Shown here: positions 24,901 through 34,606 of the stretch, piece by piece
How positions within the stretch are numbered: the stretch's first letter is position 1
Layout: each line of letters starts with the position of its first letter
DNA from: Asterella californica
Lineage: Eukaryota; Streptophyta; Marchantiopsida; Marchantiales; Aytoniaceae
DNA length: 64,000 bases
Reading direction: 5' to 3'
NCBI GenBank assembly: GCA_036924285.1
Contig: JAYKYS010000001.1
Location: forward strand, 29,759,501 to 29,823,500
Translations under genes and position numbers: made by a program
Notes under the pieces: generated by a model
Databases searched by the model: none
Told to the model about the DNA's origin: nothing
The model's input: the letters and a program-made list of their open reading frames with translations, nothing else

Positions 24901-26689
24901 CCATGTTATCCAAAATACATTTTGGAATTTTAAACTTGTTTATATCTTCAGATTCTGTGTATTTTTTTGATACTAACATAGCAAACGCTTCTGTTGTTTA
25001 TTATTCGATCATATATAGAATATTGATGTCCCAAGTAGTTTAGTCTGCAGTCCTCTAAGAGAAAGGTCGTGAGTTCAATCTTTTGCAGATACGGTTGGAG
25101 ATACATGCTGTTGCAAACTGTTAATGAAGCTTCTGGTTCGAGTCTCGCTGTGGTGAACTCACATGGATAGTCTCATGGTCTTCGAAGACCCCAAGGAGGT
25201 AATATCATTTACCATTTTTATATTATCAAGTAATATATCCGACTCCTACTTGCATTACAGAAGAATAAAAGTAAAAGTTTACCAAAACCATTTCCTTACG
25301 TTACAAGTAGAGAAAAAATCATCAAAATCATTAATAAACGTAACGAAGAAGTTTAAAAAAGTAAAGACATCGTGGATTTTGAGGATTTTGACATCCAGTT
25401 TCATAGCGAGGTTTTATTATAAAATACTACTTTGAAAGAAAAACATACTAAGTTAAATATTAACTCCCAGCAACTCGGATTAAAGTGCTAAGACCAAAGA
25501 ATTTATCGTAAGTGGATGAGTTTGAGGACGCGTAACAATAATTGCTTTTTTGAATTTTTAATTATATTCGTATTTAGATATAATATAATAAAATAATTTA
25601 GAATAAACTGACCGTAGCGACGTAAGGAAGAGTCAGAACGTGCAGGAACTTATATATATATATATAGCATCTAGAGATAATATTTATTTTCCACTCAAGC
25701 TTAGAAATAGTTTTCGATTAACATTTATGTCTTTTTTGATAATAAGAAATGGGAAATAGTTCTCTAGAAGTTCATGTTACATGCATAATTTTCCCATCTC
25801 TCAAGATGAGAATAACTTCGAGTCCGTCCAAATTGACAGGGGTTAATATAACCAAATAAGTTAGAACAGTAAAAGTGGAGGTTGCGGTTAGTACTTTTTA
25901 GTTTATTTTCTTACATTAATTAACTTATAATAAATTATGATCTTACGAGACACATAAACCAAGAAACGTTATTCCACATAATAAAACCTAAGTATGTGCA
26001 TTGTGGTAATATAATTTTACAAAGAGCAGTTCGAGAATGTCAATAAATGGTATTACTTGTAGACCGCGAGATGGTAACTTGTAAAAAATTAAATGCAGTT
26101 CAAAATTTTCCTCCACATAATTATGCATTATTCCCAAAGTAGTAATCACTGCCAAAAACAAACGTCTCTTTTAAGAATAGCTTGCTCACAATTAACAAAG
26201 GTTGTAAGAAGACTTATTGTTTCCAATATCGCGACCGGCTTCCGTCTTTAAGTTATTGTTTTCTCTTAGAACTAAAGAAAATAAGACAAGCAAATTCGAG
26301 AAGAACGGGATTAAGTATAATTTTGCGCTTTGAACTGTTCAGAGTGAAGCATTAATCGAGTTTAATTTTAATTTCTTAAAATGAAAATGAAAATCGTCTG
26401 GATGTAGAGTTGAAAGAAACAAATAATAGAACTGTACATAAATTCAAGAGCAAGAAGTGCTTCCGTTCTAGATCTAGAAATAATTTCTCTCTCTTATTCT
26501 CTCTACATCTCCATAAACAAATTCTAGCTTAAAGGGGTGGAGAGAAAAAATTGATAGTGGCAATGAGATGCGAGTATATTCAGGCATTGGTCCCTGACAA
26601 AAGGAACTGATATCAGATTACTTAATACTTGTGGTTAACTTACATCTAACTGCAGCCAGATTTAAATATGCACCCAAACTAACTTGCCT
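21965..26689. other. spacer between the receptor kinase and the retrotransposon block
   Basis: 21965-23100 is upstream of the kinase and is probably promoter. 23540-24530 is GC-richer, with CGTCTCT tandem copies near 24150 and the stem CCTGGACTT/AAGTCCAGG at 24300-24320 next to GGAGTTCAACCCCGG (B-box-like). 24530-26689 is AT-rich. The open frame at 23957-24727 (256 codons) shows no domain and is not called a gene. Confidence 0.5.
25026..25150 (+). repeat. tRNA-derived SINE-like sequence (A and B boxes)
   Basis: TAGTTTAGTCTG (25036-25047) fits a tRNA A box and GTGAGTTCAATC (25069-25080) a B box at tRNA-like spacing. A second B-box-like GGTTCGAGTC lies at 25135-25144. The ends do not pair as an acceptor stem, so this is a relic or a SINE head, not a tRNA gene. 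Confidence 0.4.
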
Positions 26690-26865
26690 TCCGTTGCAAG
26701 TCTTCATAAAAGCCTTCACAATGTGTGGATAATCGCATTCGCTCTTGGCATTTCATTCGGGGTTGTAAGCAGTTGTCAGTGTCAACCTCACCTCACACCT
26801 TGCAAGAATTCTCGCACCTCATGTGCATCTAACTCTCCTCGATCTGCAGTAATCTTTCTCACACA
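26690..26865 (-). pseudogene. integrase fragment of a D-like gypsy element
   Basis: On the minus strand it reads VRKITADRGELDAHEVREFL, then after frame changes LTTAYNPE-like and KSE-like blocks. This corresponds to the catalytic-core part of the integrases of elements A and C (ADKGEL, AYNPEGNGKSERGH). It begins abruptly at the border with the 26866-27357 repeat. It is truncated and frameshifted. Confidence 0.7.
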
Positions 26866-27357
26866 TGTCGTGCGCATACACATCGCTACACAACATACAT
26901 CACTGTCAGAGATACACCACCCATACACATAACACATGGACGATGTCATACACATACACAAGTGTACCACAATAATCTGCATTGAGAAATTACCATCTCC
27001 AACACTACAACACTGATTACTCACAAATGGTCAAGCCAAACCTACTCTAAACGCGAAGAGAATCCGGGTTACACTCAACTAGACTATCCACCATAGCCTG
27101 GAGCTTGAAGGCTCAACTCGAAGAACTAAGGCCTTCAAGCCCTACCTGCGAAGTTTACCCCTAGTGGGCTCTCTCACCAACTCGCCCTAACGGCACTAAC
27201 GGCCTTACCGGGATGCGCCACTTCGCACTCGGTCAACCTAACCGAGGTGCCCAAACTGACGTGACAGCTGTCGTGCGCATACACATCGCTGTCAGAGATA
27301 CACCACCCATACACATAACACATGGACGATGTCATACACATACACAAGTGTATCACA
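26866..27357 (-). repeat. composite LTR fragment: 295-bp B-type LTR start flanked by two copies of a 90-106-bp TGTATG-rich repeat
   Basis: The outer blocks 26866-26971 and 27269-27357 are near-identical except for an extra 17-bp stretch (ACACAACATACATCACT) in the left copy. The centre (26972-27266, minus strand starting TGTCACGTCAG) is about 95% like 56307-56598 and is homologous to the start of the B' LTR (1936-2148). In two places a block edge meets the same point of a gypsy integrase reading frame: here TGTGTGAGAAAG follows the left block, and at 56598 GGATGTG precedes the central block. I read it as the truncated, rearranged 3' LTR region of element B; the exact history is unresolved. Confidence 0.5.
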
Positions 27358-27530
27358 ATCGCCCCCCTAACTGGCGGTTAGGTCCCTCTAACTCCAGATA
27401 GCTCCATATCCCAACTACGTGATACACACCTTCATGGGTGCAAGGATCAGGAGGCCGGGTGCTACATCGTCCCATCGTTAGTCGCCTGTCTGCAATCCAT
27501 ACCACGCAAAGATCTAATCGACTATCTCCG

Positions 27531-27674
27531 CTATATACATCGAGGACAAACCCACCGTTTAGTAGGAACTACACTGAGAGGTGGAGTCAAACATGACATG
27601 TGCCAACCTCTCGAACAACCATCACACACCAACATACGGGCTGCTCCACCAGCAGACTCACACAACATACACCT
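27531..27674 (-). other. PHD zinc finger at the C-terminus of element B integrase
   Basis: The last 47 codons spell a full C4HC3 pattern: RCMLCESAGG, LVCDGCSRGWHMSC and WVCPRCI. The spacing C-x2-C / C-x2-C / H-x2-C / C-x2-C with W two before the final C pair is diagnostic of PHD fingers, which read histone H3 tails. It takes the place where chromoviruses carry a chromodomain, so targeting to marked chromatin is a reasonable inference. The stop follows directly after the finger. Confidence 0.85.
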
Positions 27675-29770
27675 CAAGCCCGTACGTACAACTGCGAAGC
27701 TTGGGTCAACGGTATCATCAATGTTGGGAAGATGACATGGCGCGCAATTACGCACATGGTCCTTCCACACAACACCATCACGGCCCTCTAACATGAGTAC
27801 TCCAGAAGGTAACACCTCACGCACTCGTAAAATAGTGCGCCCTGCGGTCACATCCAACGTCGTCGGTGCAGTCTATTGTAGATAGATATAATCGCCATGA
27901 TGAAACCTGCGAATCGACGGCCGATAACCTCCTCCTCGGATAGTCGCATATCGCAATGTGTCTCTATGCTGAGCAATCGCTAGGTTCTCAAAAGCCATAG
28001 GCATAACTCTCCAAAATGTCTCTGCTCGTTGAGAACATGCTCTCACCCACATATCCGGATCATCAAGGTCCAGCACCTCAGCAGAATCACGACGAATGGC
28101 CGAAGGTAGATCTGGATCTCGGCCATACAATAGAAAATACGGTGAGAAGGAAGCCAAAGATGCTTGTTGGCTGAAACGGTAGCCCATAGCCAACCATGGT
28201 AACTGCACATCCCAGTCTCCCAAGTGGCCCTTTTGCAAGCCATACTTGCGCAATCCTCTCTTCACCGTCTGAACTACCCTCTCCGCCAAACCATCCGCTT
28301 CAGGATGATCTCGAGATGTAGTCCGATGATCAATCAGCGCCTGATCACACAAGGCCTGAAACTCACCAAGGAACTCTGTACCTTGGTCTGTCAGCACTTC
28401 AGCTGGTGCTCCAAAACGACTCAGCACTCGATCTAAGAACGCATACGCTGTCCCTTCACTCGCCTTGTCTGATAATGCCACCAACTCAATCCACTTGGAG
28501 AAGTGCTCCACCATCACCAACACATACTGATGATGACGTACGGTCAACGATAAGGGTCTCGCAAAATCCAAACTCCAACGGTAACCCAACCCCATAATCG
28601 GTAAGGGGTGTAACTGTGGAGTAGGAGCATTAAACGATGCTCGTACTGGATCACAAACCAAACATCGTGCGACAAACTGTTGCACATCGATGTGCATACC
28701 ACGCCACCAATACTGTCCTTGGAGTAAGCTATGTGTACGCTTCACTCCAAAATGTCCCAACTCCTCATGGGCATGTCGTACTAACTGTACCCTCTGGGAT
28801 GGATGTGGCACTATCCGTACCCTCCCATCACTCCACACTCGAAGTACATGTCGTCCTTCTCGTCGAAATCTCTTCGCTCGTTGAAGGACACGATCTCGCT
28901 CCTTGGCACTTACTGTGCCTACTACCACACCAGTACGTAGATACTCCATCACGGTCACATCATCATGGATATCTCGTTGGTCTGGAACACCATCTCCACC
29001 CTCAGGATCTGGAGACTCATCATCTACTCTGACCAGAGAAAGATACGACTTGGCCCTCCATACTAGAGTTCATGGCCAACACACAAAGAAAGGCAGATGC
29101 ATGCCACCCTGGCACTATCTCCTCATCAACCTCGTCATGCCATCGAGCCCCAGTCTGATCCTGCTGACTCGTGCACGGGTTGCAACTCAACCCATCGGCA
29201 TCTAGGTTTACAACTCCAGGTCTATGTACTACCTGGAAGTCATACTCCTGTAAGATCAGAGCCCATCGTGCAAGCTTCCCTGTAAGCTTATCGGACTCCA
29301 TCAACCACTTGAGCGGCTGGTGATCAGTGATGAGAGTAAAGGGGTTCCTCAACAGATAACATCGAAAGTGTGCAACAGCCCACACTACCGCCAAACACTC
29401 TCCCTCATACGAACTATACCTCACCTCCGCTGAATTGTTGGAGCGACTGGCATACGCCACCACGAACTCTTTTTTCTCATCATCATGCTGAGTGAGCACT
29501 GCTCCAAGTCCCAACATACTCCAATCGGTGTGCAGTTGGAAAGGACGCCCCCTAACGAGTCTCCTCAAGATGGGAGCAGATGTCAACCTATCCTTGAGCT
29601 CTACAAAAGCTCGCTCCTGCTCATCTCCCCACTGCCACTCCTGGTCCACCTTCATCAGCTTGGTCAACGGCTTCACAATGGCACTAAATCCCTTCACGTA
29701 CCGACGATAAAAGTTCGTCAAACCAACAAATGCCCGAACTCGACTCACATCTGTGGGGCGCGGGATACTT
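27531..29770 (-). pseudogene. element B pol, 3' half: RT thumb/connection, RNase H, integrase and C-terminal PHD region
   Basis: 29770-29020 encodes IPRPTDVSRVRAFVGLTNFY and then RNase H with FQLHTDWS, YSSYEGECLAV, LITDHQPL and VNLDADGLS, covering the four acidic catalytic residues. After a frameshift near 29020, 28958-27873 encodes integrase. It has the HHCC zinc site (HEELGHFGVKRTH and CLVC) and the D,D,E core in WSLDFA, VLTDQGTEF and ADGLAERVV, then a C-terminal strand region ending HHGDYIYLQ. A TAG at 27870-27872 interrupts the frame, which continues as TLDVTAGRTILRVREVLPSG and into the PHD finger. Apart from these two lesions the protein is well preserved. Confidence 0.85.
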
Positions 29771-31052
29771 TGTCGGAGTGTAATCCGTCTACCTAGAAAA
29801 GCGCCGGGCTTCTGGCTGTGGTTGTTCACTCAAGAGGTTGGCTTTCAGGTCACAATAGGGCTATAAACACTCACACAGATGTGTAAGATCTAGTAATATA
29901 CCCAGAAGGCGAAATTCAGGTCTAGCTGGCAGTAATAGGATTCGGCGGTGAACTTTGACACTCACGGAGAGGAAAAATATGAAGGTTTAGACCTCTAAAC
30001 TTCCCCTACATGCAAATGAGGTACTACTGAACTCACAGACGAAATTTCAGCCTGAGATCAAATTCTGACACGGAGATATGAACAGAAAAGTTTTGAGCAA
30101 GAAAACTACGGCAATTTCTGGTACCTAGCTGGCTATTTCAACCTATAACAAGAGTTTGGCTTGATCAATTTCGAAGTTTCTTACAGGATTTGCAGTCTAC
30201 AGGGTGCTGAACATCCCTGTGAAGTTGGGACTCCTGAATGTACACAGAACTGTAGATCTCCTCCTCTGAAGTCGCTGCTCTAGATTAAGAGCTTTTCAGA
30301 CCCCCTCAGCTTCAGCGGCCGCCCTGAATTACTCAGTTGCTCAATCGATATGAAACTTTTTGTGCAATCGTAGCCCTGCTGACGGAGAACACAACTTCGA
30401 AGTTTTGAAGCAATTTCCTCAAATCTGCTGCGAGTGACACTGAAAACCCTAAATCCAACCAAAATGATTCAATTCTAGCACAATCCGAACTTCAATTGCT
30501 CATAACTCCGTCTTTATTGACTCAAATCGATTGAAATTTTCACTGGAAGTGCTTGGCATGACGAGACCTCTCTCCCTGTGCTCTCAGATTTCGAAGATCC
30601 CCCACCAAATGCTCGAACTCCACTCTAGAGCTCTGTTTCTAAATTTAGAGTTTAACAAAAGACAAAAACGGACCAATGGGAGTTCATAGCTCCACTTGGT
30701 TGTCCTTTAGTACCCTAAACCACGTGTCAACTTAGTTTTACTCATAGGCTACCACGTCAAGCCCCCTAGAGTGCCAGCGTAAAACTTAAATTACTTAAAA
30801 CGACACGCAGCCCCGAAAAATAACTTAAATCAGCTAGAAAGCGTGCATGGGCGACACGCAAATACAACCCATGAGCTTAAGCCCTATCAACATGGTAATC
30901 AACCTACTAAGACTCAAAATAGTGTTAACACCGTATGCAAAGGTGTCAAACATATACATAAACGACTAGAAGTAATATAAGCTAACTTCTAGAACTACTA
31001 AACTCGAGCGTCGGAATAGAAATATAACATGTAGCCGCCAAGTAGCGCGACA
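29771..31052 (-). repeat. element C 3' LTR (1282 bp)
   Basis: In plus orientation it starts TGTCGGAGTG and ends GCGCGACA, TG...CA with TGTCG/CGACA inverted ends. It is colinear with 37011-38292. Next to it, 31053-31065 (TCCATCCCCTCTG) is on the minus strand the purine tract CAGAGGGGATGGA that would prime plus-strand synthesis. Confidence 0.95.
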
Positions 31053-31098
31053 TCCATCCCCTCTGAACCTGCACATCCTCCGGTATGTGCCATCCAGA

Positions 31099-34000
31099 TC
31101 AAGACTCTTCAGCTTCGGCTTCAAACTCATCTTCAACATGCATTGAGTCTTTAGCTTCATCCTCAGTAAGCTCTGCAATGTTCTGGTCCTCCTCTCTCGT
31201 TCTAAAGAGCTTGATTCTCTTCCCTGCGACTGGTATCTTGAGCACTGCACCATCTAACTCTCTCAAAGAGTATGTGGCATTATCATAAACTTCTAACACC
31301 ACATAAGGTCCGAACCATCTCTTGGAAAACTTTCTGATAGCGCTATGCTGATTATCAAGACTACTATCATAGACTTACACCCAATCACCTTCCTTAACTG
31401 GTTTGGGTCGTAATCTATGCGTTCTATCAAATCTGCCTTTGTTTCTCTCTCTAGCAGTCTTCAACCTTTCCACAGCTTTGGCAACATCCTCAGGTCTCCG
31501 TTCTAACTGCTGGATCCTTAATGCAAGAAGATCCTCCGTACTTCTACCATCTTCCCATGGCAAAACATTCCAAGTAGGCACAACCTCCTCAACTGGCATC
31601 ACAGGTTTCTGTCCTAGTATCAACTCTGTTGACATGTAACCTGTAACGGTACTATGAGTTGTACGATCTGCCCATAAAGCAAATGATAGCAGTCTAGGCC
31701 ATTCACGGATCTTACCCTTGCAAGCTTTTACCAAAGCTTTGATGATTGGTGGATGACCTCTTTCGCTCTTGCCATTCCCTTCAGGATTGTAAGCAGTGGT
31801 TAACGCCAACTTGATTCTCAATCGCTTGAAGAACTCAACTGCTTCTTGTGAATCCAGCTCACCCTTATCTGCAGTGATCTTTCCCACACACCCATATCTA
31901 CAAATAACATCTTCAAGTAGAAAGCGGCAGACACTAGCAGTGGTCTTTGTCCTCAGGGCACGGCCTTCGACTTGGTTAGATAGATCTTCTCTAGCCAAGA
32001 CTAGATACCTCATTTGTCCAAGTCCAAATGGCATAGTTACCAGATCAACTACCCATTTGTAATGAATGGCTAAAGGATAAGTAGGATGCAATCCATCACG
32101 ATGACGTACGTTGGAATACATCTGGCAAGGTATACAGGATGAAACAAATTGCACTACATCCTTATACATACCCTTCCACCAATACTTCTCCTTTATCTTG
32201 GCAAATGTAGCCCAAACTCCTCTATGACCGGCCCATAGACTCTCATGGAACTCCTTTATCAGCTTCTGCTGCAATTCTAGGTCACATACCACCCGCTGTG
32301 GTACACCTCCTTGTAGCTTAGGGCGCTTCCATAGATGTCCTCCATATAAAAAGTACCCATAAGCTGTTCTACGGATCCTCTTGAAATCTGCATCAGACCA
32401 GCCTTCTTGCCTTTCCAATGAACTCAAATAGCGCCCAAGATCCAACCACTCGCCATCGTACATAGTTTCCTCAAATAACTCCAATGGAGCTGCAAAACAG
32501 CTTCTATCCCTTCTAGCAAGAGCACTAGAATAGAACTCTGTTCCCACATCCTCCTGATCATCTATCATTTCTTTCTCATCGTAATACCTAGCCCTTGATA
32601 ACATATCTGCCACAGGATTGTCCTTTCCTGCGATATGTCTAAACTCTGGGTTCAAGGACTTGATATATGCTATCCACCTCAACATAGCAATATCTGGAGT
32701 TGTACAGCTAGTGATCATTCCCAAGAGAGGTAAGCAATCTGTCTCCACAACCACATGTGCTCCTATCAAGTATTCCTTATCACTCTTCATCGCAGTAACT
32801 ACTCCCCATAGCTCTCTCTTGACCAGAGGGTAGTCTCTCTGCCGTGAACTTAAGACCTTAGCACCAAAACGCACCACATATCTATTTCCATCCTTATCAT
32901 CTTGTCCTATAGCCCACCCAATGCCAATAGGACTAGTATCAACAGTAAGGATAACAGATCTGCCCAACTCATATGTTACCTTCCGTAGAGTTGGTGGTGA
33001 AGACAACAGATCCTTCAACTTCTTCATAGACTCGCTTTGCTCCTCTTGCCACTGAAATCTCTGCCCCTTCCTCAGCAACTTGTACAACGGATCTGCTACA
33101 TGTGCAAAGTGTGGAATCCATATATGATAAAACACACATGCACCTAGAAACCTTCTCACCTCAGTAACTGATCCACATGTCTCCTTCAACCTTCGGATGA
33201 CATCAACCTTGTTTGGACAAGGTTTCCGACCATAAGATCCACACAGATGTCTCACTATTAACACCTCCTGTTCTCCAAATACAGACTTTGCTCCTGACAA
33301 AGTCAAATGAACCTCCTCCAGTCGACTCAATATCTTATCACAGTCGGCTATGTGATCTGCAACAAACTTACGGCACCCCCTCTGATCCATTACCTCATTC
33401 TTCTCCTCCTCAGCACACCCTTTGATCGGCACATCATCAAGGAATGGCATAGTTTTTTCAGGAATGAAATCCTTCAAAACTTTATTCATGCCATTCATCA
33501 TATGTGCTACAGAATTGGTAGCACCTTGTGGCAAGGTGCACATCCTTAGTAACCCCAAAGGTGTCCTCACTGTAGTCAAGTCTCTACTCTCAGAGGATAA
33601 CTGAAACTGATCATAACCTGAATATAAGTCTCCCATTGAATAGATAGCACGACCAGCAAAGCCTCTGCAAACTCGTCTACAATAGGTCCTATACCCATAT
33701 TCCTGATAGTCACCTTGTTAACTGGCTGCATATCTTGAATGAATCTCAAAGCTCCACTCTTCTTCGGAACAGTAAACCATCTGCTAGAGTAGGGAGCTAT
33801 AGATGGTTCCAAGATACCCATCCTAATCCTCTCATTGAGCAAGTCTATCAACTTTGGTAGATGAGCTCTAGGTATAGGGATAGGACGTAGATTCCAAGGC
33901 ACATGCGGTATAGTAAAGATTACCATAGGTGCAACTACACTTGGATCTACACATCCTACTTCATGTGACTCAAACGCAAACGCCTTACCATGCCTAGATA

Positions 34001-34606
34001 GCATCTCCCTGAAGCTCTTCTTCTCTTGCTCAGTAAGAAATCCATCACCTCCAATCCTCAGGTCCTTCAGTGTTGTTTCTGTAAACTGGTGCCCAATTCT
34101 TCTCGGTCCTCTAAGCGTCGGTTCTCGTGCAGCTTGCTCCATCTTCTGATTGTAATCGAGTGGTAAAGGCAAAGCCACTGGTTTGACTTTCTTTGCCACT
34201 GACTTGTACTTGGTCTCCACATACACCTCTTGTCGATCTATAAACTTATCAATTACATCATAAAGCTCCTTGGAGCTCACTCTCACCACTCTATCTACAT
34301 CATCTATAGAACTTTCTACTATAGATTTCAACTCCCCTATAGTATCTACTAAATACTGCTCTTCAAACACTCCAGATATATATTCATCTCCTGCTAACTC
34401 TCCACTGTCCCACAAAGACTGCTGTACACACTTCACATGTTGCCTCTCAAACCTCTTCAGATTCTCAACCTTCCTATAACACACTGACCCACATGCCGTC
34501 AATCCTAAGAAGCTAGTGGATAAAGCTTCCTGCTCTACTGGATCAAGTGAGAATCCTATCTCTACTGTACCGTTGAAGTCTCGCTCTTCAATGGTACTCT
34601 GCCAAA
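31099..34606 (-). pseudogene. element C pol: RT, RNase H, integrase, GPY/F tail
   Basis: The frame is entered by a -1 shift from gag-protease at 34604-34610. RT shows RWFTVPKKSGALRFIQD, DLYSGYDQFQL and the catalytic box PFLDDVPIKGC. RNase H shows ILTVDTSPIGIGW, VKRELWG, ETDCLPLLG and VADMLSRA. Integrase shows the zinc site (AGHRGVWAT, CIPCQ), WVVDLVTMP, ITADKGEL and NGKSERGHPP. The end carries WFGPYVVLEVYDNATYSLRE, a GPY/F module without chromodomain. Compared with element A, a T is missing near 33670 in DEFAEA|F and a TAA at 31375-31377 replaces a Leu codon in GDWVLVYD. Such FLDD-V/I-P elements are, as far as I recall, best known from fungi. Confidence 0.9.

Noticed and set aside
26866..27357. 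A TRIM element (two short LTRs around a 295-bp core)
   Set aside because: No primer-binding site follows either terminal repeat, flanks show no duplication, and the core occurs alone at 56307 and inside the B' LTR.
30280..30462. 60-codon frame repeated at 37520-37702
   Set aside because: It is the same stretch of the two element C LTRs. No start context or homology suggests a protein.
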